Source: Acidobacteriota bacterium
GTDB taxonomy: Bacteria; Acidobacteriota; Terriglobia; Terriglobales; Acidobacteriaceae
Assembly (NCBI GenBank): GCA_003225055.1
Contig: QIAU01000124.1
Coordinates: 62,001 to 126,000, forward strand
Reading direction: 5' to 3'
Length of the DNA stretch: 64,000 bases
Shown: piece by piece, positions 1 through 10,202 of the stretch
How positions within the stretch are numbered: position 1 is the stretch's first letter
How the letters are laid out: the number at the start of each line of letters is the position of its first letter
Notes under the pieces: generated by a model
What the model saw: the letters and a program-made list of their open reading frames with translations, nothing else
What the model was told of the DNA's origin: nothing
The model's database searches: none
Position numbers and translations under genes: made by a program

Positions 1-3000
1 CATAGTACAAGGTGGAAAGGGCGCCGGTCGCGACCGCGCGATCGGTGGCATCGCCGTCAAAGTTGGAGTCGACTCCCGCAAAAATCGGCAATGGCGGGCC
101 TGATTGCGCTTCGAGGATCGTGGCTAGCTGCCAGCCACCTAGGAATGTATTGCGCGGTTTGAATGGCAGTTCGTAGATCGCATTTGCGGTGAAGCGATGC
201 CTAGCGTCAAACAGAGAGTCGCCGTAATTGTCGCCGTTGCGCCCGGGCGAAATGTACTGATTCACGAAAGTCGCAGCGGCCTCGTCCACGCTAATCTCAG
301 GATTCCCAATGGCACACGCTACAGCGTTCCGAAATCCGGTTGGAACGGCGACGGAAAACGCGCCGGGGCACGACGATCCCGGCGCGAACACAGGCGCCAG
401 GAGATTGTTGACGGTAGCGGGTGGCGGGCTGATATCGGGGACCAGAGTTGTGACCGCGATTTGAGCATTGCTGGCGGTGTCCAGAGAATGAGACCAGGTG
501 TAAGACGCCTGTAAAGTCAGCCCTCGGGAATAGCGTTTGACGACCTCGAGCTGGAGTGCGTTGTAGCGGGAGATCGCGTCGGTGACCAGATTGTAGAAGG
601 CGGCAAACGGAGGGGCAATGATGTTATTGGCAATATCAGCCGGATTTCTGGGAATGGAAGTAGGACTGGCGCCATTGCTGGGACGGAAGGCGTCGGCGAA
701 ACCGTCACCGAAGTTGGGGCGTGCGAGCTGCGCCAAGCGATGGCCATTGGCGCCCGCATAGCTGGCGTTCAAGAGCATGTCCTTGGTCAGCTGGCGAGAG
801 AGTGTCAGGTGCCAGCGTTCGGAATACGGGGTGCGAATCCCAGGATCGACACTGTTGACCTCATAGACAGACGTCGTGTCCAGGGCGGCAGGAGCTTGTC
901 TTCCATCAAAGGGAAAGAGATTGAGCACGCTGGGGGTGACAAAGGGAGCGTTGTTGCGGAACTGGTCGAGTACAAATCCGTAGATCCGATCATAATACAG
1001 GCCATAGCCGCCTCGGAGCACGGTCGTGTTATTCCCAAGCATGTCCCAGGCAAAGCCCGCGCGTGGGGCAAAATTGGTCTTGTCTGCGCAATACGGATCG
1101 ATATGGAATTGTGCAGTCGGCACCAAGGCGACATTCCTCATCCCCGCACCCACGGGAAGAGGCTGACACGCCAGGGGCTTGTCATTTTGCATGACAAAGG
1201 CATTGCTCAAGGCGTTGTGGACCTCGTGCATCGGCAGGTTCAATTCATAACGCAGTCCGAAATCCAAGGTGAATCGGGGAAACACTCGGAAAGAATCTTG
1301 CGCAAAAAAGGCGGACTCGGAATTCCGCAATCCGCGCAACCCACTGTTGCTATAAGTGTAGAAATTCTGAAGCTGGCCGGCGATCAGGCCACTCTGTAAG
1401 CTGGTCAGATCGCTGCTGACGACCCCCAGGGTCGGACGAATAAAGGCCTCAGAATTGTCGTCGGACTGAATGCGCCGGAACTCGGCGCCCGCCGCGATTT
1501 GATGTCTTCCTCTGATCCAGCCGACAGAGTCCTGCACATGAAAAACCCTATCGCTTCGGATCTGCGGGAAAAAGAAATTGCCTCCTGCCGGACTGAAGAT
1601 ACCCGTGGAAGTGAGGATGTAGGGCAATCCGTTCGCAGAATTATCCCGGCTGCTAAAGGGTTGACCGGCGAACGGGCCGGCGAAGCGGGCCATTCCTGCC
1701 TGAAGCGCAGCCGCAGGCGGAGTTTCGGTTTGAGTATTGTCGTCGATCCGATTCACAAAGAAGCGGAATGTATTGTAAATGTTTGGTCCAAGCGCCCAGT
1801 CATCCCCTACACCTCCATTCCAGTTCCGCTGGGTTCCGATCTCTCCAGTGCCGGGGATTCCATCCCCCAAAAGGACGAGGTCACCGTTGACCCCCGCCAG
1901 ACTGAGAAAGATCTTATGTGAGCCCAAGGCGCGATCGAGGCGTAGGAAGCCGTCGTCCTGACTGCGCGGGTTATTGAGTCTCGAGTGATAAATTGCAGCG
2001 ATCGAACCGGGTGCGGGCGTCGCGCTAGCGGCAGGATAGAAGCCCTGCAGAAGGGCCTTCCAGGCGGGATTGGTGACGGTAGCGAGGAAGTCGGCCGACG
2101 GCACCAGCGCATTTAAGGCCACCTGTTGTCTTTGCCGAAACCCTTCGTACGAGACCAGATAGAACGTCTTTTCAAATTTTCCACCTAATTGACCGCCAAA
2201 TTGATTCTGGTGGAACGGGTCCTTCTGCCCGGGCATATCAAAGAACGTCGGTGCATCAAGCAAGCTGTTGCGGAAGAATTCCCACGCTGATCCATGGGTC
2301 TTTTCTCCGCCGCTTTTGGTTACGATATTGACAATCGCGCCTGCGTTGCGCCCGTACTCTGCCCCAGCGTCGCTGGTAATGACGCTGAATTCCTCGATCG
2401 CGTCCAGCGGAACGCCACTGGTATTGATGTTCAGACCGGGCAATAACGGAACACCTGGGTCAGTACTGTCGCCGCCATTCAGCAGAAAAGTGTTAGACGT
2501 CGTGCGGGCGCCCGCCACGGAGTGGCCGGTGCCGATGACCCCGACACTGTCGCGTGTGACCCCAGGTTGGGTGAAGATCAAATCCGCGAAGTTGCGGCCG
2601 TTGAGCGGCAGTTCCTCCATCCGCAGCGGATCCAGCAGGCCACGGAGAAATGTTTGCTGCGGAACAATACTGACGTTGAGGCCAGCGACCTCTATGACCT
2701 CTTGCTCGCCGCTTACGCGCAACACTATGTTCAGCACCCGTACCTCATTGAGATCGAGATTGATGCCGTCGGCCAATTCCGGCGAAAAACCTTCTCGTTC
2801 CACTTTAAGGTGATATGTCCCGGCGGGAAGATTGACGAACGTGTACTCGCCGCGTTCATCGCTTGTACCCGACGCGGTAAGTTTGTTGTTTGCATCGCTA
2901 AGCGTGAGCCGAGCATTGCTGATTACGGCCTTGGACTCGTCGGCCACGGTGCAGCGCAACCGGCTCCCGACATCCGCGGACCAGGCGCAACGTGCAAACT

Positions 3001-3064
3001 GCAGTACGATCAGAATAGCCAACAAGTTGACGAAGAGCGTGTAATAACCTCTGCGTTGTTTCAT
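1..3064 (-). CDS. TonB-dependent receptor with carboxypeptidase-regulatory-like domain (3' end beyond window)
   Basis: An open frame runs from ATG at 3064 to the left edge without a stop (about 1021 codons), so the gene is cut by the window, not broken. Residues 1-29 form a signal peptide (MKQRRGYYTLFVNLL...). Residues ~30-115 resemble the CarboxypepD_reg beta-sandwich (DERGEYTFVNLPAGTYHLKV). A plug domain follows with the typical ELPLNGRNFADL and VTKSGG motifs, then a long beta-barrel rich in aromatic and Asn/Gly turns. This is the Oar-like/Cna-B-like receptor family expanded in Acidobacteriota, expected in the outer membrane. The substrate is unknown. The gene lies 72 bp downstream of a GAF-TonB protein on the same strand, which suggests a receptor/energiser pair. 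Confidence 0.9.
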   Translation of the reverse strand, partial: MKQRRGYYTLFVNLLAILIVLQFARCAWSADVGSRLRCTVADESKAVISNARLTLSDANNKLTASGTSDERGEYTFVNLPAGTYHLKVEREGFSPELADGINLDLNEVRVLNIVLRVSGEQEVIEVAGLNVSIVPQQTFLRGLLDPLRMEELPLNGRNFADLIFTQPGVTRDSVGVIGTGHSVAGARTTSNTFLLNGGDSTDPGVPLLPGLNINTSGVPLDAIEEFSVITSDAGAEYGRNAGAIVNIVTKSGGEKTHGSAWEFFRNSLLDAPTFFDMPGQKDPFHQNQFGGQLGGKFEKTFYLVSYEGFRQRQQVALNALVPSADFLATVTNPAWKALLQGFYPAASATPAPGSIAAIYHSRLNNPRSQDDGFLRLDRALGSHKIFLSLAGVNGDLVLLGDGIPGTGEIGTQRNWNGGVGDDWALGPNIYNTFRFFVNRIDDNTQTETPPAAALQAGMARFAGPFAGQPFSSRDNSANGLPYILTSTGIFSPAGGNFFFPQIRSDRVFHVQDSVGWIRGRHQIAAGAEFRRIQSDDNSEAFIRPTLGVVSSDLTSLQSGLIAGQLQNFYTYSNSGLRGLRNSESAFFAQDSFRVFPRFTLDFGLRYELNLPMHEVHNALSNAFVMQNDKPLACQPLPVGAGMRNVALVPTAQFHIDPYCADKTNFAPRAGFAWDMLGNNTTVLRGGYGLYYDRIYGFVLDQFRNNAPFVTPSVLNLFPFDGRQAPAALDTTSVYEVNSVDPGIRTPYSERWHLTLSRQLTKDMLLNASYAGANGHRLAQLARPNFGDGFADAFRPSNGASPTSIPRNPADIANNIIAPPFAAFYNLVTDAISRYNALQLEVVKRYSRGLTLQASYTWSHSLDTASNAQIAVTTLVPDISPPPATVNNLLAPVFAPGSSCPGAFSVAVPTGFRNAVACAIGNPEISVDEAAATFVNQYISPGRNGDNYGDSLFDARHRFTANAIYELPFKPRNTFLGGWQLATILEAQSGPPLPIFAGVDSNFDGDATDRAVATGALSTLYY

Positions 3065-3136
3065 ATGCTTTCCTTACCGGCGCGGCCGATTCACGACTCA
3101 ACGTCTGCTCTCGTCAAACCGCCCGGTTCCTCGCAT

Positions 3137-4531
3137 TCAGGGATGAAAGTCCAACCGGATCTCGATTTGCTGCTCGACGGGCTGACCGTCGCGCATCGCC
3201 GGCTTGTATCGCCAGCGCCGAACTGCAGCCAGAGCCGAGTCTTGAAAGATGGGCAGACCACCTGCGAATTCCGCTTTGGCCACCGTTCCATCCTTTCCAA
3301 TCCTGGCCTTGACCAGCACGAGGCTCCGGATTCGCCTCTGCCTCGCGAACTCCGGATATGCGACGGGAACGCTGTGAACCAACTGAGGCGGCTCCACCTC
3401 GCGGGCTTGTCGAGGCAAGCTAGGTGCTGGGACAAGGACTGCCGAGAGGCTGCCAGCTTGCGAAACGGAACTCAGAGTCGGAGGCGGAACCGCGTCCGCG
3501 ACGGCAGGTTGAGTTGCGGACCGGCTGGCCGTGGGCCCCTCGGACTCTCGACCAGACTCAGGCCGGGGCTCAACTTGGGCATGCTCCGCGCCTCGTACCA
3601 TCCGAACGCGTGGCAAAGTTGACGGTCGGATCGGCGCCTCTGGCGAAGTTGACGGTAGAATCGGCGGCTTGGCAACACGCCCCGAAATCACCTGGGTCGA
3701 GGCCGGAGGTGGAGAAGCTGCGGGCCGAATGGATACGGGTGCGGGCTGAAGGGAAACGGCCGCGGGCTCAGTGGATGCCGCCCCCGCATGGTGTCTATCA
3801 GCACGCGACCTCTGCTTACTTGTCCTTAAGAATGTTCTGGCGCCGACAACCACAAGAGCAGCGACTGCGGTAATCAGGATGAGAGTCGTTGCTCTCACTT
3901 TTCTGTGTAGGTTCGTTGTGCGGACCGGTGGTCTACTGTATCGAGGGACCAGTGCCAGACCGCTGCGGCGCAATAGTTGAACCGCCGGAGACACGGCGAG
4001 CCGTGTTTCTATGGCTGAAGCTTTGACCAGGGCGGTTTGAGTTGCCGGGGGTTTCCTTGCAATGCCTTCGCCTCGGACAAGTTCGGCAACATGATCCGAC
4101 ATGGTCTTCAACGCGGACACGTGGATCTCGGAAAACGCCCCGCGGATAGGCGAGAAAACTGCGAAAACTCCAATCACCGTGCCTTGGTCCTTGATGGGCG
4201 CCGCGATGATGGAGCGCACGCCGAGGGCGCGAATCACAGCCGTATCGACACGATCGTCGGTTTCCGAATCCTCGCAGTGCAAGACTTCTCCGCTCTGAAT
4301 GCAGAGCCCGGTAAAGCTGCGTTCTACTTGTAGTCGGATCCCTACGGGAGGAGCCATTGAGCCACTGCGGGCCCGGCAGAAAAAGTCGGCGGTTCCAGGT
4401 TCCAAAAGCGCGATGGCCGCGCCGAACGCGAGGGTCGACGTCTGCGCGCGCCGCGCAATCCGCGCCAGTTCATCAGCCAGGGCTAGCTCTGGCTGATTGG
4501 ACCTAACGCGCTGCGGAGCACTCTTCGCCAT
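3137..4531 (-). CDS. GAF domain - membrane anchor - TonB C-terminal domain fusion protein
   Basis: The 464-residue reading starts at MAKSAPQR; the frame is open about 50 codons further upstream, but that part is Arg/Gly/Ser-rich and unlike a protein start. Residues ~20-155 look like a GAF sensor domain (VERSFTGLCIQSGEVLHCED, RSIIAAPIKDQGTVIGVFAV). One membrane helix lies at ~214-231 (ATTLILITAVAALVVVGA). A Pro/Ser/Ala-rich linker follows, typical of a TonB periplasmic spacer. Residues ~372-464 match the TonB C-terminal fold (PVAYPEFARQRRIRSLVLV, AVRRWRYKPA). The arrangement implies a cytoplasmic GAF domain tethered to a periplasmic TonB domain. The gene is directly upstream of a TonB-dependent receptor on the same strand. 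What the GAF domain senses is not visible. Confidence 0.85.
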   Translation of the reverse strand: MAKSAPQRVRSNQPELALADELARIARRAQTSTLAFGAAIALLEPGTADFFCRARSGSMAPPVGIRLQVERSFTGLCIQSGEVLHCEDSETDDRVDTAVIRALGVRSIIAAPIKDQGTVIGVFAVFSPIRGAFSEIHVSALKTMSDHVAELVRGEGIARKPPATQTALVKASAIETRLAVSPAVQLLRRSGLALVPRYSRPPVRTTNLHRKVRATTLILITAVAALVVVGARTFLRTSKQRSRADRHHAGAASTEPAAVSLQPAPVSIRPAASPPPASTQVISGRVAKPPILPSTSPEAPIRPSTLPRVRMVRGAEHAQVEPRPESGRESEGPTASRSATQPAVADAVPPPTLSSVSQAGSLSAVLVPAPSLPRQAREVEPPQLVHSVPVAYPEFARQRRIRSLVLVKARIGKDGTVAKAEFAGGLPIFQDSALAAVRRWRYKPAMRDGQPVEQQIEIRLDFHP

Positions 4532-5181
4532 GCGTCCTTCGGCCTGAATTGATACTAAGCAGCAAAAAATGATCGGAGACGATCGTCCTCCGGGGGACGA
4601 CCGCGCCCGGACGTTCCAACCCCTCGTACCACCCTGCCCGCGCATTTTGCCGACAACCGTCCTGCAGGCAGCGCGGAGTTGCATGCACCCGGCTGGTAGT
4701 CGCCAGACTGGGCCAACTTATCCAGAGCTCGGAGACTCCTCTCTCCAAAGAGAGTTCCGAGTAGATGCAAAGAATTAAGGTATGTTCTGACCGAGGTGAG
4801 CTGTTGTCTATGCGGGAAAAACAGTATTTTCCGCGCGGGATTTACGTACAGGCAGTTTTTTGAACACTGCGCTAAGATGGCCGCAGTGAACACCATACCG
4901 ACAGCCAATACTTCCAATACTACTTAACCACGGATCGGGGCTTGTCGACACACGCCGGGGTGGTCGAACTTTCATCATTACGTAGAACGGTCCGGAAATT
5001 CCGGCGGGCTCGGTACGCCTTTACCCACGCGAAGCTCTCTCTTCATCGGTCTTCACCATCGCAGACTGGCGGATCACATTCCGCAAACCGCTCCATCGCC
5101 AGATCGCGCTGCCCAAGCGGTGTGCGGAGCGGAAAGGCGGCTTGTGGAATTTACGTTGCGGCTTATCCTTTAATTATTTCA
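4532..5181. other. Intergenic region without a recognised gene
   Basis: About 650 bases between two minus-strand genes. Short frames on both strands show no family resemblance. The stretch upstream of 4531 probably holds the promoter of the GAF-TonB/receptor unit. No convincing terminator or repeat was found. Confidence 0.4.
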
Positions 5182-6339
5182 TTATTTAGACCAAGCAGCT
5201 TGGATACGCTCCCGAACTCCTCGCAGCCTTTGCATGGGTTCGTTCGCATAGACGAACCGCACGTATTGGTCGCCCGAGTCTCCCCAGCTGCGCATGGGAG
5301 TTGCCGCGATCTTTCCTTTCTCGAACAAGAGACGCGCCGCGGCTTCGCAATCCATGCCAAGCTGCTTGACGTTGACCAGCAGGCACCAACCCCCGTGGGG
5401 AGGGATCACCGGCAGTCCGGAAAGTTCCTCGAGGAGAACGTCTCGGCGCTTTTGCCATTCCTCGACAGCTTCCGCAAGACCGTTTTCCTGGGTGGTGAGC
5501 GCGGCCGTGGCCCCTGGCATGGCAATCCCGACTTGGCAGACGACGTTTGCCATACTGACCCGGGCAACGTCGTTCATGAGCGAGGACGGCCCGACGATCC
5601 ACCCCACCCGCCAGCCAATCATGCGATATTCCTTGGTGACACACCCGACGGTGATGGTTCGTTCGGCCATAGCTGGGAGGCTAGCAGGATGAAGATAGGG
5701 CCGGCCGTCGAACAAGATCCGCTCGAGCGCCGCGTCATACAACAGCCAGGCATTCGTGGCCTCACAAAATTCAGCAATCTGCTCCCAGTCCTCGCGAATT
5801 AGATAGGCTCCGGTTGGAAAAGACGGGTTGACCATCAACACCGCTCGCGTACGCGGAGAAGCGGCACGCTTCAGAGCATAAAGGTCAAGTTTCCAGCCAG
5901 ACATTTCGGCGACGAACGGAATCAGCTTAGGCACGCCGGTCGCCAAGCGAACACGATTCAGCAACCCGGCGTAAATTGGATCTCCCAGAACCACCTCATC
6001 ACCGGGTTCGAGCAGTGCGAGCAGGGTGTTCAGAATTCCATTAAGTCCACCTGCAGAGATGATGCACTGAGTGCTCCAGTCATATTGGACGCCGGAAAGC
6101 TTGCTGACATGACTGGCAGCAGCCCGCCGCAACGCGTCCTGGCCAAGGAATGGCAAATAGCTGTTGCATGAGGCATCCTCGATGGCCTGATGTGTCGCGT
6201 GCATGGCGGCAGGTGGCGGGGCAACATCCGTGTCCATGTTCTCAAGCCGCAGGATCGAGGGATCGCGAGCGGCATCGGCTGCCTGGCCTATGCGATCGAC
6301 CGTGATACCTGCGACGTGGTGGAGGCGGGAGACAGACAC
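5182..6339 (-). CDS. PLP-dependent class I/II aminotransferase
   Basis: A 385-residue protein of the fold-type I aminotransferase family (aspartate aminotransferase superfamily). The start is GTG at 6339; no ATG lies near the N-terminus before MDTDVAPPP. Visible motifs are VNPSFPTG with the substrate/PLP Asn, LLYDAALE with the PLP-pyridine Asp, and TVGCVTKEYRMIGWRVGW, where the Lys of TKEY is the expected Schiff-base residue. RFVYANEPMQRLRGVRERI at the C-terminus carries the carboxylate-binding Arg region. Length is normal. The substrate cannot be read from sequence; capreomycidine-synthase-like or MalY-like members are alternatives. It is a single gene with no obvious operon partner. Confidence 0.85.
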   Translation of the reverse strand: MSVSRLHHVAGITVDRIGQAADAARDPSILRLENMDTDVAPPPAAMHATHQAIEDASCNSYLPFLGQDALRRAAASHVSKLSGVQYDWSTQCIISAGGLNGILNTLLALLEPGDEVVLGDPIYAGLLNRVRLATGVPKLIPFVAEMSGWKLDLYALKRAASPRTRAVLMVNPSFPTGAYLIREDWEQIAEFCEATNAWLLYDAALERILFDGRPYLHPASLPAMAERTITVGCVTKEYRMIGWRVGWIVGPSSLMNDVARVSMANVVCQVGIAMPGATAALTTQENGLAEAVEEWQKRRDVLLEELSGLPVIPPHGGWCLLVNVKQLGMDCEAAARLLFEKGKIAATPMRSWGDSGDQYVRFVYANEPMQRLRGVRERIQAAWSK

Positions 6340-7136
6340 TCGAATGTTCCGTAGGATTTATTTTTGCCGGAGCGCCTAGGATTTTACACGCTTTCAACTT
6401 CGTAACCTTGCGAGCGAAGATCCACCGGCAGTGACATCCGCCGCGATGCCCCCGCTTCCCGGGAACCACAACCGCTGCACGATGCTGGAGTGGTGCATGG
6501 CAATCGAGCATGACCGAAAGGATGGCAACAGTACGAAATTCTGCTGTGGCTTTTGATGGGGCGGCGGTTTGCTAATTCAATCTACAGTGTTCCTACACAA
6601 CGCCTTTCGCGCGATACGAATTCTGATGCCGCGTCGCGACGGGCGAACGATGGCAGGGACCTTCGATGGGCGTAGTAAAGAGACGTTGGACAAGTGGTTC
6701 TCGTTTTTGCACGAAACGAAGTGCGGCCTTTAGGGGGAAAGAGACCTCGGCGCGGACGATGAAACCGCTCTGATCACGCACTTCGGACCCCCCGGAACGA
6801 CGATTGAGGCGCTCGATGAACGTTTTTCACAAATTGCTCAGCCGGAAAATGCCGCGCAGTTTCGATGCCGAGCTGCTGCGCCGGAATGAGACAACGCATC
6901 GGCCTGAATTAAATTATAACCGTCAACACTTGACCTGACGGACAGCGCCGGCAAGTCTCAGGTGGTCGGACACGGGGACAGGATTCGGAGCCGGACATCG
7001 CCACCTTGCTGATTTAGCGACCACCCGCCCGGAATGACTGCGAGACGGATCAGCCAAAGCCAATGCACAACAAATATACTGACCGGGGGCGATTTTGCCG
7101 CCGCCGCTCGTCCAACCTGCACGTTGAAGAATAACC
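6340..7136. other. Long region without a supported gene
   Basis: Nearly 800 bases. One plus-strand frame starting at an ATG near 6651 runs about 80 codons with a single TAG, and could be a remnant, but it matches no family I recognise. The rest holds only short frames. No tRNA, repeat or clear terminator was found. Confidence 0.35.
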
Positions 7137-8018
7137 ATGACCCTGAGAAAAAGGTTTGTCGCAAGGTCCGCCGCTATTATCCTGGCAACATCTTCGCTTG
7201 CCTTGGCTCAGAAAAGCACGACACCTGTTGTGAAAACCGGCTAAGCTCCCGTAAACGGCCTCAACCTCTACTACGAGATTCACGGTAGCGGAGAACCTCT
7301 GATCCTGTTGCATGGCGGAGTCGTGGGTATCGCCACGTTTGGTCCGAATCTGGCTGCGCTATCCGAAAAGCGCAGGGTCATCGCCGTCGAATTGCAGGGT
7401 CATGGGCACACGGCTGACATCGACCGACCTCTGAGTTTCGAGTCAATGGCCGATGACATCGCCGCGCTCATCAAGTATGTGGGAATCCAGAATACTGATG
7501 TTACGGGTTATTCGCTGGGCGGCGGAGTTGCCCTGCAGACCGCCATACGGCATCCCAGATCAGTGCGCAAGCTGGTGGTCGTCTCGGCTCCCTTTAAGCG
7601 TGATGGATTTTACCCCGAGCTCCTCGCCGCAATGGGGCAGATCGGTCCCTCTGCCGCCGAGGGTATGAAACAGTCTCCGCTGTACCAGCTCTATCCGAAC
7701 ATCAATTGGAGTCGCTTATTCACCAAGCTCGGTGAGCTGCTCAGGAAGGATTATGACTGGTCGAAGGAGGTTGCCACCATCAAGGCGCCCACCATGATCG
7801 TGTTCGCGGATGCCGATGCCGTCCGCACCGCTCACATCATGGAGTTCTTCGGCCTACTCGGCGGCGGTCAGAAGGACGCCGGTTTGGATGGTCCCGGAAG
7901 GCCAGTGGCCCAGCTCGCCATCTTGCCCGGCCTAACGCACTACAATATTAGCTCCTCGCCCGCGCTCGCGACGGCCGTGACCCCGTTTCTCGAAGCACCC
8001 ATGCCAGCACCCAAGTAA
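7137..8018 (+). pseudogene. Secreted alpha/beta hydrolase interrupted by an in-frame stop
   Basis: Reading from ATG 7137 gives a signal peptide (MTLRKRFVARSAAIILATSS, ending LALAQ). The frame then meets TAA at 7242-7244 and continues without any frame change into a good alpha/beta hydrolase. The residues before and after the stop (PVVKTG / APVNGLNLYYEIHGSGEPL) are what the family shows at its beginning, so one codon, probably TAT or TAC, has become TAA. Catalytic elements are intact: oxyanion LLHGG, nucleophile elbow GYSLGGG, acid region VFADADAV and His in PGLTHYN. A TTG at 7308 could only start a product lacking the first strand and the signal. Nonsense pseudogene or a single-base error are the two readings. 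Confidence 0.8.
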
Positions 8019-8114
8019 CTCAAACAAATGCGCGTGTCGATTTCTCCGAAGCCAGGGCGTCTGGTGCTGCTCCCGAGTAACGTAAGTGCTCACGGGCAAC
8101 TCGGAAAGGGTATT

Positions 8115-10073
8115 TCAGTCGGCCAGGCCCATGCGGACGAGCAGCTTTCTGAAGCGCGGGTCGTGGCGGAGTGGTTCGAACCGGCGGCCGGGCACTTTGA
8201 GATAAGTAAGTTCGGGATCACGCTCCTTATACGCCTCTTCCAGCCAAGCGAAAGCCTCGTTCCGCTCACCCAAGGCTCCATGGAGAATCGCGATGGAACC
8301 GGACGGCACAAGCCCCCTGTCATGTTGTTGCTTCAGCTTGGCTAGGATCCGGCGCGCTTTCTCTCGGTTGCCCACTGTCGCATAGGCAAAACCAAGGTCC
8401 AACACGAAGTTTGTATCGTCGGTTCCGGAGATCTGTACCGCTTGTTGAAATTCGTCAATGGCTTCCTCATGCTTTCCTTGATTCAAGTAAACCCAGCCTA
8501 GAGTCTGGTGGGCTGGCGCAAAATGAGGATTCAGTTCCAAGGTTTTCTGCACTTGCTCCAGCGCCTCGTCGTAACGGCCCGCTACGAGCAACCTGCCGGC
8601 TAGGGCATTGTTGACCGGCAAAGACAGCGGATCGAGGTCTCGAGCCCGCCTGGCTTCCGCAATCCCCTCGTCTAATCGCCCTACGTACACCAGATAGCCG
8701 GCATACCAGTGGTGAACCCGGGCATCACCTGGGTTGAGCTCCAAGGCGCGCTTGTATTCTCGCTCGGCCGTAGCCCAATCCCACTCATGAGTCTCAGCGA
8801 TGAATGCCAGGGATGCGTGGGGTTCGGCCAGAGTCTCATCCAGTTCGATGGATTTCAGCGCTGCTGCCTTGGCTTGGAACAGAGCATCTTTCGACGGAAA
8901 CCCACCTCGAAATCCGAGCAGGGCGTAAGCGTCAGCCAGGCCGCTATACGATAAGGCGGAGCTCGGGTCTCGGGCGATCGCCTGGCGGAAATACGCGATG
9001 CTTTTGTTCAGCGCATCTGACGTTCGCTGGTTGAAGTAGTAGCGGCCCTTCAGGTAATCCTCGTGAGCTTCGGGGTCAACAATGCTCGTAGGTGCCAGTC
9101 TCGCTCGCTCTTGGGGCGTGAGGCTGATCTCGATTCGCTCGGCGATGCTCCGCGCGACCTCCTCCTGTAAGGCGAGAATGCTTCGGTATTCTCGCTGGTA
9201 TTCTTCTGCCCAAATGTGCTCGTCGGTCGCGCCGCGAATCAACTGGGCGTGGATGCGAATTCGACCTCCCTCCCGCATTACCGACCCTTCGACAATGGCA
9301 TCAACCCGGAGGGTTCTGGCAATCTCTGGCACGGAAAGCTGGGTGTGCTTGAATTGCATCGTCGACGTGCGGGAAATAACGCGAATGCCGTGGATGTTGG
9401 AGAGCCGTCCGATAAGCTCCTCGGTCATGCCGTCGGCGAAGTACTCTTGCGACGGGTCTCCGCTTAAGTTTTCCAACGGAAGCACAGCCAGGGAACGAAT
9501 CACCGGGGCTGCAGGAGCTGCCGTTTGATGCCGCCATTGGTGCCAGCCCCAAGCGACAACGGCGACGGCGCACACTGCGATCGCAATGAGCCACAACCTG
9601 CGGCCACTACGAGCCAGTGGCGTCTGCGCAGCCGCTGGAGTTGGGGCGACGGCGGACGCTACAGCGGCAATTTCGGCGCCATCCGCGTTCACGGGTGCAA
9701 TGAAGCGGTACCCTCGTCGCGCCAGCGTCTCAATGTAGCGAGGCTGATCGGCAGAGTCGTTCAATGCCGCCCGCAGGCGTTTGACTGCCGCGTTCAAGCT
9801 GTGTTCGAAATCGACAAACGTATCCGCCGGCCAGAGCGTTTTCTGCAGTTCCTCGCGCGTGACCAGTTCCCCCGGCCGGTTCAGCAACATCTTCAAGATG
9901 GCAACCGGCTGGCCTTCCAGGCGAACCCGCATTCCCTCCTTGTGCAACTCCTGCGTGTGGGGTGCGAAGTCGTACATGCCAAAGCGCACCACGTTCGACT
10001 TGGCTGGGCTGGCCACCTGTGCAGGACTCCCGAGGGCGAAGTATATCCCGATTTGTGAAGTCGCGGCAGTCAT
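8115..10073 (-). CDS. CadC/ToxR-type winged-helix membrane regulator with TolB-like and TPR domains
   Basis: A 652-residue protein. Residues ~34-125 are an OmpR/CadC-type winged helix (REELQKTLWPADTFVDFEHS, YIETLARRGYRFIAPV). A single membrane helix lies at ~137-155 (LWLIAIAVCAVAVVAWGW). Residues ~180-300 resemble the FlgO/TolB-N-like domain often placed there (AVLPLENLSGDPSQEYFADG, RVISRTSTMQF). From ~330 to the end there are tetratricopeptide repeats. The DNA-binding part would be cytoplasmic and the TPR part extracytoplasmic. This architecture is very common in Acidobacteriota. It is divergent from the cupredoxin gene at 10203, a plausible but untested target. M1 has a weak ribosome binding site; MYDFAPHTQ at residue 33 is a possible later start. 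Confidence 0.85.
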   Translation of the reverse strand: MTAATSQIGIYFALGSPAQVASPAKSNVVRFGMYDFAPHTQELHKEGMRVRLEGQPVAILKMLLNRPGELVTREELQKTLWPADTFVDFEHSLNAAVKRLRAALNDSADQPRYIETLARRGYRFIAPVNADGAEIAAVASAVAPTPAAAQTPLARSGRRLWLIAIAVCAVAVVAWGWHQWRHQTAAPAAPVIRSLAVLPLENLSGDPSQEYFADGMTEELIGRLSNIHGIRVISRTSTMQFKHTQLSVPEIARTLRVDAIVEGSVMREGGRIRIHAQLIRGATDEHIWAEEYQREYRSILALQEEVARSIAERIEISLTPQERARLAPTSIVDPEAHEDYLKGRYYFNQRTSDALNKSIAYFRQAIARDPSSALSYSGLADAYALLGFRGGFPSKDALFQAKAAALKSIELDETLAEPHASLAFIAETHEWDWATAEREYKRALELNPGDARVHHWYAGYLVYVGRLDEGIAEARRARDLDPLSLPVNNALAGRLLVAGRYDEALEQVQKTLELNPHFAPAHQTLGWVYLNQGKHEEAIDEFQQAVQISGTDDTNFVLDLGFAYATVGNREKARRILAKLKQQHDRGLVPSGSIAILHGALGERNEAFAWLEEAYKERDPELTYLKVPGRRFEPLRHDPRFRKLLVRMGLAD

Positions 10074-10202
10074 GTCACCACACGCCGGAAGACCCCGCCA
10101 ATCAACAACTTTCGTTATCGCCTACGTTTCACCCGCTTCGTATTGACCCCCCGGGGAGGTCTGGACAATTCTCGCTGCCGGACCTGATTTTGTGGAGGAG
10201 CT

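Noticed and set aside
6651-6900. Plus-strand frame of ~80 codons with one TAG, possibly a decayed gene
   Set aside because: No family resemblance and no start signal; too weak to list as a pseudogene.
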